Notes under the pieces: generated by a model
The model's input: the letters and a program-made list of their open reading frames with translations, nothing else
Databases searched by the model: none
What the model was told of the DNA's origin: nothing
Part shown: in pieces, positions 1 through 6,468 of the stretch
Layout: each line of letters opens with the position of its first letter
Numbering within the stretch: position 1 is the first letter of the stretch
DNA from: Acidobacteriota bacterium
Lineage (GTDB): Bacteria; Acidobacteriota; Blastocatellia; Pyrinomonadales; Pyrinomonadaceae
Length of the DNA: 14,803 bases
Assembly: GCA_024640445.1 (NCBI GenBank)
Contig: JAHEEZ010000071.1
Coordinates: 1 to 14,803 of the forward strand
Reading direction: 5' to 3'
Made by a program: the position numbers and the translations under genes

Positions 1-1014
1 AAGGACCGCGTGTTCAGCTATTCGCCATCTCCGAATGGCTTCAGGAACCTGATAATGCGCTTCGATCTTGTCGGTTCCGGAGGACTCTATACCAATGTCG
101 ATGATCTTTTCCTGTGGGACCAAAACTTCTACCACAACAAGCTGGGCAAGGGCCGTCAGGATCTGATACGTAAGATGGAAACGGACGGGGTCCTGAACAG
201 CGGGGAGAGCGCAGGTTACGCCTTCGGACTTCAGAATGGTGAGCACAGAGGGCTGAAGACAATCGGGCACGGAGGAGCGCTGGCCGGATACAGGACCTTT
301 CACATCAGGTACCCGGATCAGAACTTTTCGGTGATTGTGCTGGCAAATATCTCGAGTTTCGATTCAGGCGGGAAGGCGCGCGAGGTGGCTGAGATCTTCC
401 TGAAGGACGAGTTCAAGGATCAGTCCGGGGCAGGCGATGAAGCCGATAGGAAGGATGCCACGGAAGCGAGTCTGACCGAATCGCAATTGAAGCGGTTCAC
501 GGGCCATTACTTTAGTCCTGAATCTGGAATTCTCGTCCAGGTCACAGTTGAAGCCGGAAAATTGCAGTTCCACAGGGAAGGAAGTACGAAGACGACCATG
601 CTGCCGCTGAGCAAAGATTCATTCAGGGTACTGGACGGCTCACTTAGGTTGCTGATCATATTTGCCGAGAAGGAAGAGAGCGGCCCAGTGATGAGGGCCG
701 AGATAGACGGCGGCCCTGTGTTCGAATTCGAGCCGTACAAACCAGCCAGTTACACCGCTGAAGAATTGTCTGCTCTCACCGGAAGATATTTTAGCCAAGA
801 GGTTAACGCGTATTACGAGTTGAAGAAGGAAAGGGACGGTTTGAGGCTCTACATTGCCGATCAAAATATTGGCAGTCTGAGGCCTGTTAGGAAGAGCCTC
901 TTCATAAATGACAAGATAGGATTGTTTGAGTTCAAGGTAGCCCGTTCCGGGAAACCTTCGGGATTCATCCTCAACGCCGGACGCGTTAGAAACCTTAAAT
1001 TTGTAAGGCAGTAG
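1..1014 (+). CDS. Serine hydrolase, class C beta-lactamase/PBP-like family, 3' part (5' end outside window)
   Basis: The reading frame is open from base 1 to the TAG at 1012-1014, giving 337 residues; the N-terminus lies upstream of the window. The segment GSGGLYTNVDDLFLW is typical of the middle of class C beta-lactamase/PBP-like hydrolases (Pfam Beta-lactamase), and HGG at 268-276 with the following LAGY fits the third active-site motif (HxG/KTG). The SxxK and YxN motifs should lie upstream and cannot be checked. The catalytic fold seems to end near base 400. The remaining 200 residues hold two similar modules (LKRFTGHYFS near 490 and LSALTGRYFS near 770), resembling the beta-rich C-terminal extensions of such proteins. 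Such enzymes are usually exported and hydrolyse peptides, D-amino acid amides or esters; the substrate is unknown. A GTG at 10 is in frame but falls inside the domain, so it is not the start. Confidence 0.85.
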   Translation, partial: KDRVFSYSPSPNGFRNLIMRFDLVGSGGLYTNVDDLFLWDQNFYHNKLGKGRQDLIRKMETDGVLNSGESAGYAFGLQNGEHRGLKTIGHGGALAGYRTFHIRYPDQNFSVIVLANISSFDSGGKAREVAEIFLKDEFKDQSGAGDEADRKDATEASLTESQLKRFTGHYFSPESGILVQVTVEAGKLQFHREGSTKTTMLPLSKDSFRVLDGSLRLLIIFAEKEESGPVMRAEIDGGPVFEFEPYKPASYTAEELSALTGRYFSQEVNAYYELKKERDGLRLYIADQNIGSLRPVRKSLFINDKIGLFEFKVARSGKPSGFILNAGRVRNLKFVRQ

Positions 1015-1059
1015 AATTGCCGATGTGGTGTTGGATTTGACTTGTCAGAACTTTGGAGA

Positions 1060-1086
1060 CGGCCGGGACCTGTGTAGGTCCGGCCG
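1060..1086. terminator. GC-rich hairpin between convergent genes
   Basis: The arms CGGCCGGGACC and GGTCCGGCCG pair over ten base pairs with one bulged G around a six-base loop. It lies midway between the stop of the serine hydrolase and the stop of the convergent lipoprotein gene. Neither side has a strong T-run, so a bidirectional or weak terminator, or a mere transcript-end stabiliser, is inferred from position and pairing only. Confidence 0.4.
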
Positions 1087-1112
1087 CCTGATTCCCGTCG
1101 AGACCCTTTTCG

Positions 1113-1580
1113 TCATTCTTTCAGGTCCGCGATCTCCACGCTCCCGTTACTTTCACAGAGCACCCATCTGCCGCTCGTATACTTCTGGACATTGGCGATG
1201 ATGTGTTTGTCTGCCCATTCCTGGGGCATCGGCTCATCGAGCTCACCGATTCCGCTGATCGCCTTCGCGTACTTGATGTACTCGGCGACCTTGGAATCGT
1301 CATCAACCAGGATCAGCTGCGAATCTGTATCTTCCGCATGGATCTCGTTCGCTGTCTTGATCAATGCCTCGCGGTCGAGATCTGCGGGAATGAGATAATA
1401 GGCAAACTTGAACCCCTTGATCTCGTAAGCATCCAGTTTTCGCGGCAGCTGTTCGGTTTGATTCGATTTTTCGGAGGTTTCCCCGGTACCCTTGGTATCT
1501 TCAGACTCAAGATTACACGCGAGACCGGCGCCAATGACGAGGATCAGCGCCAGAAGCAGATTACCTTTGTTTGATCTCAT
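1113..1580 (-). CDS. Small hypothetical lipoprotein (155 aa)
   Basis: The protein starts MRSNKG, followed by a hydrophobic stretch (residues 8-20) and Cys22 in GLAC, which looks like a lipoprotein signal although Gly at -3 is not the classic residue. After a Glu/Lys/Thr-rich linker (about residues 23-45) comes a roughly 110-residue globular part without a family I recognise. It contains ADLDREALIKTANEIH and EYIKYAKAISG, likely helical, and a C-terminal RWVLCESNGSVEI segment, likely strands. The ATG at 1580 is chosen because the signal peptide starts there; the frame stays open further upstream but codes for unlikely sequence overlapping the divergent aminotransferase gene. The Shine-Dalgarno match is weak. 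It is transcribed divergently from the aminotransferase. Function unknown; probably a periplasmic membrane-anchored protein. Confidence 0.7.
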   Translation of the reverse strand: MRSNKGNLLLALILVIGAGLACNLESEDTKGTGETSEKSNQTEQLPRKLDAYEIKGFKFAYYLIPADLDREALIKTANEIHAEDTDSQLILVDDDSKVAEYIKYAKAISGIGELDEPMPQEWADKHIIANVQKYTSGRWVLCESNGSVEIADLKE

Positions 1581-1614
1581 TCTTGTTTTGTCTTTTCTAA
1601 GTTGGAAACAAGAA
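1580..1614 (-). promoter_or_regulatory. AT-rich inverted repeat overlapping the lipoprotein start
   Basis: On the minus strand TTCTTGTTT (1614-1606) can pair with AAACAAGAA (1588-1580), a nine-base-pair stem with a 17-base loop that includes the A of the ATG and the region where the ribosome would bind. It could reduce translation of the lipoprotein, but the stem is AT-rich and weak. Regulation is inference only. Confidence 0.25.
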
Positions 1615-1766
1615 GACTCTACTCCAAAAACTGAGAAAAGTGTCGGATTAATTTCGCGTATCTGAGCAGCCGATCTGTGGTCAAACGAAGAACGCTTTCG
1701 GGTGCTTCGGACGATATGCGCCAACTGTCTTTTCATCCGTGGTATGCTTTGCAAAATTTTCAATCC

Positions 1767-1771
1767 GGAGG
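1767..1771 (+). promoter_or_regulatory. Ribosome binding site deciding the GTG start of the aminotransferase
   Basis: GGAGG lies nine bases before the GTG at 1781. It selects that GTG over the in-frame ATG at 1739, which has no such site in front of it and would put 14 extra residues before the Tat motif. Confidence 0.75.
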
Positions 1772-1780
1772 CGACAATTC

Positions 1781-2926
1781 GTGAACAGACGTGGATTTGT
1801 AAAGGCAGGGATATCGGCAGGAACAGCGGGACTTCTTTCTTCGCTCTTGATGGGCCGCAATTTAGAGACGGCGCGCGCGGAATCGCTTTCCGTACCGGCG
1901 AGACCCGCGGGAGGCGTGATCCGTCTGAACGCGAACGAGAACCCTCTGGGAATCGCTCCGTCAGCACGCAAGGCGATACTGGACGGGATCGGGGAGGTCA
2001 ACCGATATCCTTTTGCTGCCGCCGGCAAGTTTCAGAAACAGCTGGCTGAACACCACGGTGTCGACGAAGAGTGCATCACTCTTGGCTGCGGATCTGCCGA
2101 GATCCTGCAGATAGTCACTCAGGCGTATGCCACCCGCGGCGCGCTGATCCTGATGGCGGATCCCACTTTCGAGTCGCTGGTCGATTACGCGCGCCCCTTC
2201 CCCGCGAGGCTGCAGAAGGTTCCGCTCAGGAGCGACCATTCCCACGACATTCCAAAAATGCGCGATCTTGCGGACAAACATCCCGGACCGGTCCTTGTTT
2301 ACATCTGCAATCCGAACAATCCTACGGGAACGATCACGGACTGCCCCGAGATCGAGGAATGGATCAAGGCGGCACCTGCCGATGTTACGTTCTTCATCGA
2401 CGAGGCCTATTACCAGTTCGTTAAGGACCCGCGCTATTTCTCATTCGTTGACCGGGCGGCAAAGACGGACAATGTGATCGTCGCGCACACGTTTTCGAAG
2501 GTTTACGCTATGGCGGGCATGCGCCAGGGATACTCGATCTCGACCCCCAAAATAACTTCGCGGCTCGCCGATTACGCCACCGGGAACGCGGTTAATCACC
2601 TGGCGGTCGTCGCCGCTTCAGCTTCGCTCCGAGACACGGATTTCCTGAAAGAAAGCCTTGCTGCCAATGGCGTATCACGCAACATCCTGCTCGGCACACT
2701 CGGCTGGCTGAAGATCGAGCATCTGCCCACGGAAGCCAACTTCGTTATGTTCAGGCTGAAAGGTGGGATCGTAGAATTCAACAAACGGATGGCGGATGAG
2801 AACATCCTTGTCGGCCGGCCCTTCCCTCCGATGGAGGACCACTGCAGAATTACTCTGGGCCTTGAAAGCGAGATGGACACATTCTGCGCCAAGCTCAGGG
2901 ACTTCAGGGAAAAAGGCTGGGTGTAG
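1781..2926 (+). CDS. Tat-exported histidinol-phosphate aminotransferase-like PLP enzyme (381 aa)
   Basis: This is a fold-type I PLP aminotransferase (class I/II, HisC-like). Visible motifs are LNANENP (about 49-55, substrate-gate region in HisC), GCGSAE (102-107, cofactor phosphate region), NPNNPTG (177-183), DEAYYQF (207-213) and SKVYAMAGMRQGY, with Lys240 as the Schiff-base lysine. CRITLG near 355-360 carries the arginine that binds the substrate carboxylate. The N-terminus reads NRRGFVKAG followed by a hydrophobic stretch and then ARAES, which matches a twin-arginine signal peptide; removing it leaves about 350 residues, the usual HisC length. The product is therefore probably folded with PLP in the cytoplasm and exported. 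No his genes are nearby, so a role in histidine synthesis is unlikely. A periplasmic amino-acid transaminase is the inferred job; the substrate is unknown. The start is GTG 1781. Confidence 0.88.
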   Translation: MNRRGFVKAGISAGTAGLLSSLLMGRNLETARAESLSVPARPAGGVIRLNANENPLGIAPSARKAILDGIGEVNRYPFAAAGKFQKQLAEHHGVDEECITLGCGSAEILQIVTQAYATRGALILMADPTFESLVDYARPFPARLQKVPLRSDHSHDIPKMRDLADKHPGPVLVYICNPNNPTGTITDCPEIEEWIKAAPADVTFFIDEAYYQFVKDPRYFSFVDRAAKTDNVIVAHTFSKVYAMAGMRQGYSISTPKITSRLADYATGNAVNHLAVVAASASLRDTDFLKESLAANGVSRNILLGTLGWLKIEHLPTEANFVMFRLKGGIVEFNKRMADENILVGRPFPPMEDHCRITLGLESEMDTFCAKLRDFREKGWV

Positions 2927-2931
2927 GTGAC

Positions 2932-3001
2932 GCCCCTCCGGGGCTAGATGGTTAATTCCGCCCGCCGTCCAGAGGTTCCGCGCGTTGCGCTTCACCTCCG
3001 G
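2932..3001. repeat. REP-like palindromic cluster downstream of the aminotransferase
   Basis: Two stem-loops lie close together: GCCCC/GGGGC around TCC at 2932-2944, and CCAGAGGT (2969-2976) with ACCTCCGG (2994-3001), pairing at seven of eight positions and enclosing a smaller GCGC-GTT-GCGC hairpin (2980-2990). The layout of GC-rich palindromes just after a stop codon resembles REP-type intergenic repeats. No other copy is seen in this window, so membership of a dispersed family is not shown. It may also end or stabilise the aminotransferase transcript. Confidence 0.45.
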
Positions 3002-3045
3002 CTAATCTCTTGCGCATCTTCGACGCTTTTTTCTGTTGCCCACAC

Positions 3046-3067
3046 GCTCACCCATGAATGGGTGAGC
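3046..3067. repeat. Perfect 10-bp inverted repeat, two-base loop
   Basis: GCTCACCCAT and ATGGGTGAGC are exact reverse complements separated by GA. The right arm is part of the tandem 17-bp repeat that follows. There is no T-run after it. Confidence 0.6.
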
Positions 3068-3089
3068 TAAACGAATGGGTGGGCTAAAC
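3056..3089. repeat. Tandem 17-bp direct repeat (two copies plus a decayed third)
   Basis: GAATGGGTGAGCTAAAC (3056-3072) is followed at once by GAATGGGTGGGCTAAAC (3073-3089), differing at one base; a degenerate third unit begins with GAAT at 3090. There are no spacers, so this is not CRISPR-like. Confidence 0.7.
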
Positions 3090-3166
3090 GAATAGGCTGG
3101 TTGAGATGTTGATGTGTCTGCGGGAGCAACGCAAAGCGCTGCTTTGAACGGTACACAAGATTCCCA

Positions 3167-3201
3167 ATTCACGATTCACGATTCACTATTCACTATTTGC
3201 G
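3167..3201. repeat. Heptamer tandem repeat (ATTCACG/ATTCACT)
   Basis: Five consecutive seven-base units are seen: ATTCACG twice, ATTCACT twice, then the decayed ATTTGCG. The array ends a few bases before the stop codon of the amidohydrolase gene. It looks like a short tandem repeat of the kind that varies in copy number by slippage. Confidence 0.7.
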
Positions 3202-3212
3202 ATCCCCACTCG

Positions 3213-4934
3213 TCACTGCTTCTGATACGCGATCTTTCCGCCGACGATCGTATAGATGACCTCCGCCGAAGGTATCTCTTTCTCCGGTACCGTCAGAATG
3301 TCTTTGGAAAGAACGACGATATCCGCAAGCTTTCCGGCTTCCAGAGAGCCTTTTATCTTTTCTTCGAAACCCGATTTTGCGACATTGATCGTGTAAGAGC
3401 GCAGCGCCTCCAACCTACTCATTCGCTGATCCGGATAGAAGACCGAACCGTCCTTCAGCATTCGCGAAACCGTCGAATAATAGGAAGCGATCGGCGAAAC
3501 GTCCTCGACGGGAGCGTCCGTACCATTCGTTACAAGCGCGCCTGACTTCATCAGTTTCTGCCAAACGTATGCCCCCTCTTCGGCGCGTTTGTCCCCTATC
3601 CTGTCCGGCACCCACATTCCGTCCGACGTGCAGTGAACTCCCTGCATCGAGGCGATGACGCCGAGCTCTCCAAACCGAGGGATGTCGGCGAGATTCAGGT
3701 GCTGGGCGTGTTCGATCCTCCAGCGAAGGTCCTTCTTATCGGGATACGCTTTGAACGCGGTTTCGTAAATGTCGAGAACCTCGCGGTTGGCGCGATCCCC
3801 TATGGCGTGAATGCAAAGCTGGTAATCGTCCTTGACCGCCAACTCCGCCGTCTTCTTGACGGAGTCAATAGGAAAAAGATTCAGCCCGCTCAAACTTGGC
3901 GCGTCTGAATACGGTTCCAGCATCCATGCGCCTCGCGATCCGAGCGCCCCGTCGATAGAAACCTTGATCGCCCTGACCGTCAGGCGGTTGTTGCCGTAAC
4001 CGATCATACGGTAATCGGCGAGCTTCTTTTCCAACTCGTCGTTCGAAGCCCGGATCATTACCCAAAGCCGGACCGGCATCTTGCCTTCATCGGCGAGCTT
4101 CTTGAAAAAATCGATAGTCGCGAAACTTGAACCCGCGTCATGAAACGTCGTAATGCCGTTCGAAACGACTTCCTGAAATGCCAGGTCAGCCATCCTTCTT
4201 GCCAGGTCTTCACGATCAGCGTCGTTCGCCGGACCGGTGTTGAGACGCCCTACCAGACCCTGCGCCGTTTCCCTCAAGAATCCTGTCGCTCGTCCGTCTT
4301 TGTCGCGTAGGATCTGCCCGCCGGCTGGATCCTTAGTTCCGGAATCGATTCCGGCAAGTTCCAACGCCTTTGCGTTTACGAACGATCCGTGGCCGCTGGC
4401 GTGGGTGAGTATGACCGGATTATCGGGAGATACCTTGCTAAGCCCGTCCTGTACCGGAAGGCCTTCCACGCTCGGTTCCGGAACCTTGTCCCACTTGTCC
4501 TGGTGCCAGCCGCGTCCCACTATCCACTCGCCGGGTTTTGCCTTCTTCGCGGCTTCCGCGACCATTGCCACTATTTCGTCCCAGTTCTTCGGTTTTGTGA
4601 GATCGAGCATCATCTTCGCGTCGCCGATGCCCATGAAGTGGCCGTGTCCTTCGTTGAATCCGGGGATCGCAAGGCGGCCTTCGAGATCGACGACTTTTGT
4701 TCCCGATCCGGCGTACTTTTTGATCTCTTCGTCGCTTCCCAGCGCGACGATCTTGTCGCCCTTGACGGCTACAGCCTGGAATTCACTGTCCTTGTCATCG
4801 ACGGTGACAATCTTTCCGTTGAGCAGCACCAGATCGGCCGCGTCCGCGGATCCGGCTGCTTCGTTCGAACAGCCTATGGACATGATCAGCGAGGAAAGCG
4901 TGAGAAAAAGAAGTGCGGCGGTGAATCGATTCAT
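3213..4934 (-). CDS. Exported amidohydrolase family 3 (YtcJ-like) lipoprotein (573 aa)
   Basis: A metal-dependent amidohydrolase of the Amidohydrolase_3/YtcJ type. Residues 1-22 form a lipoprotein signal ending SIGC (Cys22). The composite beta domain follows (VLLNGKIVTVDD), then the barrel with PGFNEGHGHF containing the HxH metal pair (His97, His99), IKVSIDGALGSRGA with a conserved Lys324, CIHAIGD (His376), RIEHAQH (His409) and NGTDAPVED (Asp473). ADIVVLSKD near the C-terminus is the returning beta domain. Length and motif order fit the family and no key residue is missing. Members hydrolyse C-N bonds in amides or cyclic amides; the substrate here cannot be told. The ATG at 4934 has GGAG six bases upstream on the minus strand. 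It is a single gene, divergent from the lipoprotein at 5110. It probably acts on the periplasmic side of a membrane. Confidence 0.9.
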   Translation of the reverse strand: MNRFTAALLFLTLSSLIMSIGCSNEAAGSADAADLVLLNGKIVTVDDKDSEFQAVAVKGDKIVALGSDEEIKKYAGSGTKVVDLEGRLAIPGFNEGHGHFMGIGDAKMMLDLTKPKNWDEIVAMVAEAAKKAKPGEWIVGRGWHQDKWDKVPEPSVEGLPVQDGLSKVSPDNPVILTHASGHGSFVNAKALELAGIDSGTKDPAGGQILRDKDGRATGFLRETAQGLVGRLNTGPANDADREDLARRMADLAFQEVVSNGITTFHDAGSSFATIDFFKKLADEGKMPVRLWVMIRASNDELEKKLADYRMIGYGNNRLTVRAIKVSIDGALGSRGAWMLEPYSDAPSLSGLNLFPIDSVKKTAELAVKDDYQLCIHAIGDRANREVLDIYETAFKAYPDKKDLRWRIEHAQHLNLADIPRFGELGVIASMQGVHCTSDGMWVPDRIGDKRAEEGAYVWQKLMKSGALVTNGTDAPVEDVSPIASYYSTVSRMLKDGSVFYPDQRMSRLEALRSYTINVAKSGFEEKIKGSLEAGKLADIVVLSKDILTVPEKEIPSAEVIYTIVGGKIAYQKQ

Positions 4935-5109
4935 ATAAGTCTCCTATTGGGATCGGGTGCAATGTCGATTAAGGATATGTGCTGCGGGTCAGGCATTCAA
5001 GCGCGAGGGCGGACTGTGTTTCCCTATCAGGGCAAAGATTGCTAAACTTGCTGCGCTTCAATACTTCAATGTCTTGTCTGCAAAAGTCTGCAGACCTCAA
5101 AAAGGAAAA
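4935..5109. promoter_or_regulatory. Divergent intergenic region
   Basis: This 175-base gap must hold the promoters of the amidohydrolase (-) and of the lipoprotein (+). A candidate plus-strand promoter is TTGCTA with TACTTC 17 bases later (about 5040-5070), a poor match at -10. A perfect ten-base palindrome GTCTGCAGAC sits near 5088-5097, just before the lipoprotein's ribosome binding site. Its role is unknown. Confidence 0.3.
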
Positions 5110-5646
5110 ATGAAAAATTCTTTCAGTCTGATCCTGATCTGTATCCTTCTGTGCGCTCTCGTGCTCGCCTGCGGCGGCTCATCAACTGATTCGGAAGCGC
5201 CGAACAACACGGCGGCCGAGCCAGGCTCTTCCTCTGCGGCGACGCCGAAAGAACCTGAGTCGGAGGCTTCCGAAACACGGGAACCGAGGGAGCCCGAGGC
5301 GGAGGTCGAAACACCGGAGCCGGCGGAGACCGGACCGAAACGGATCAGGTTCGCCCGCGGAAGTTCTGAGGGCAAGGTGGACGTCGGACTGGCGCCCGGA
5401 GAATCGCAGCGATTTGTGATCGGCGTTTCCGAGGGCCAGTACCTTTGGATCGAAGTTGAAGACTTCAGGCCGACCATCAGAATGATCACAACATCGAAAG
5501 TTACCGATGTGACCGAGAACGAGCAGGACAATACCTATAATGCGCTTACCTCTGCCAACGGCGACATCGTGTTCGAGATCAGAAATGACACGCGCAGTTC
5601 GATAAAGACCTCGTTCACGGTGTCGATCAACTTCCAGGGCGAATGA
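5110..5646 (+). CDS. Lipoprotein with acidic/proline linker and C-terminal beta domain (178 aa)
   Basis: The protein begins with a clear lipoprotein signal: Lys at position 2, a hydrophobic core, and VLAC followed by GGSS, a spacer that favours anchoring to the membrane surface. A low-complexity linker rich in Glu, Pro, Ala, Ser and Thr covers about residues 25-75. The last 100 residues look like a beta-sandwich; LAPGESQRFVIGVSEGQYL resembles the start of bacterial pre-peptidase C-terminal (PPC) domains, with which it shares the aGqsqrf.i.v pattern. I assign it only tentatively. The ATG at 5110 has AAAGGA just upstream; an earlier in-frame ATG at 4957 would add 51 residues before the signal and is rejected. 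It may bind a surface polymer or partner protein through the C-terminal domain; there is no catalytic motif. Confidence 0.75.
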   Translation: MKNSFSLILICILLCALVLACGGSSTDSEAPNNTAAEPGSSSAATPKEPESEASETREPREPEAEVETPEPAETGPKRIRFARGSSEGKVDVGLAPGESQRFVIGVSEGQYLWIEVEDFRPTIRMITTSKVTDVTENEQDNTYNALTSANGDIVFEIRNDTRSSIKTSFTVSINFQGE

Positions 5647-5682
5647 AATACCTCGCGGAACGGGCGTGAGGGATCATCAGGC

Positions 5683-5713
5683 GGCGCGCAGCGTTAGGCA
5701 TGAAATGCGCGCC
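5683..5713. terminator. Hairpin between convergent genes
   Basis: GGCGCGCA (5683-5690) and TGCGCGCC (5706-5713) are exact reverse complements with a 15-base loop, placed between the stop at 5646 and the stop of the convergent gene at 5715. No T-run follows on either strand, so a shared terminator is inferred mainly from position. Confidence 0.4.
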
Positions 5714-5714
5714 G

Positions 5715-6266
5715 TTAATTCAGCGCCTCAGGTCTGGGTCTTTCTTTTGTCGGGATCTCGTTCAGAATGGAGACTATCCACCATCGCCCGTCCTTTTTAA
5801 TGAGGTGAAAACTGTCAACGCCCTCCTGAGGTGTCTTCATCACTCCCGGGATATTCGATGAGTAGAGGACCAGCACATGTGCAATGTCCCCGAACACGAT
5901 CGACTTCATCCTTATGACCTTCTCCTCGAATCCCGTCTTCTTTACATCGCGGTCATTGATGAAGTTCACGAAATCCAGGATCCATCCGTCCAGCGAAAGC
6001 GTGGCAGTTGTTTCCCTGCCCGTCCGCATCGTCACGGTCGCCTCATTAATGAACATGTTCCGAACGTAAACCCAGTCCGGCGTCTTTCCCGCCGGGAAGG
6101 TGACCTGGTCGTAGATATTTCGGACCAGTCGTTCCGGGTCCTCTAGATTCGGATCTTTCGCATCGCGCTGCGCGAACACGGAACCGTGGCCGAATGACAA
6201 AAAGATCAGCAATACTGCGAAAATGGCGCCGACCTGCAATAGGCGCGCAGACAGATAATTTCTCAT
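5715..6266 (-). CDS. Exported NTF2-like (SnoaL/DUF4440-type) protein (183 aa)
   Basis: A signal peptide covers residues 1-32 (hydrophobic core 9-24, then SVFA before Gln33). The mature part is about 150 residues in an alpha+beta pattern that fits the cone-shaped NTF2 fold: an N-terminal helix (DPERLVRNIYDQV), a region with strands and EATVTMRTG, and the end VDSFHLIKKDGRWWIVSILNE, the typical last two strands of SnoaL/DUF4440-like proteins. No catalytic residues stand out; such domains bind small molecules or pair with enzymes. The ATG at 6266 is chosen for its very strong ribosome binding site; the in-frame ATG at 6284 lies upstream of that site. It is a single gene, convergent with the lipoprotein at 5110. 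Exact function unknown. Confidence 0.75.
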   Translation of the reverse strand: MRNYLSARLLQVGAIFAVLLIFLSFGHGSVFAQRDAKDPNLEDPERLVRNIYDQVTFPAGKTPDWVYVRNMFINEATVTMRTGRETTATLSLDGWILDFVNFINDRDVKKTGFEEKVIRMKSIVFGDIAHVLVLYSSNIPGVMKTPQEGVDSFHLIKKDGRWWIVSILNEIPTKERPRPEALN

Positions 6267-6270
6267 AAAA

Positions 6271-6278
6271 TCACCTCC
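6271..6278 (-). promoter_or_regulatory. Strong Shine-Dalgarno site fixing the start at 6266
   Basis: On the minus strand GGAGGTGA lies four bases before the ATG at 6266, a near-complete match to the 16S rRNA tail. The alternative ATG at 6284 lies six bases on the far side of it and so cannot use it. Confidence 0.75.
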
Positions 6279-6406
6279 GGTCATTTAGGGGTGAATACGG
6301 ATGTCGCTTCGGAATGGTTTTGCGGGCGCTGGGCGTCTAAGTACTGGAAGTGTTTGAGCTGCCTACGTGGCCGGGAACCGTCATCTTGCGACCTGTGTCA
6401 GGCGAC

Positions 6407-6440
6407 AAAACGGGGGCGGCAAATGATGCCGCCCCCGCTT
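6407..6440 (-). terminator. Rho-independent terminator of the 703-aa secreted protein gene
   Basis: CGGGGGCGGCA (6411-6421) and TGCCGCCCCCG (6427-6437) form a perfect 11-bp stem with a five-base loop. Read on the minus strand, the stem is followed by GTTTTGTC. It begins about 30 bases past the stop codon at 6469, as expected for an intrinsic terminator of that gene. Confidence 0.8.
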
Positions 6441-6468
6441 AAAGAAACTGCCAGTTTCAATGGCGCCA

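Noticed and set aside
1581..1967. Longer N-terminus for the lipoprotein gene at 1113-1580
   Set aside because: It would bury the lipoprotein signal in the middle of the protein and overlap the start of the divergent aminotransferase gene.
3001..3040. Rho-independent terminator for the aminotransferase at the T-run near 3029-3034
   Set aside because: Only a three-base stem (GCG/CGC) precedes the T-run, too weak for an intrinsic terminator.
3056..3201. Possible CRISPR remnant
   Set aside because: The repeats are directly adjacent without spacers, too short, and there are no cas genes.
4237..4938. Open frame of 233 codons on the plus strand inside the amidohydrolase gene
   Set aside because: The opposite strand codes for a full amidohydrolase with all metal ligands; the plus-strand product is Ser/Pro-rich shadow sequence.
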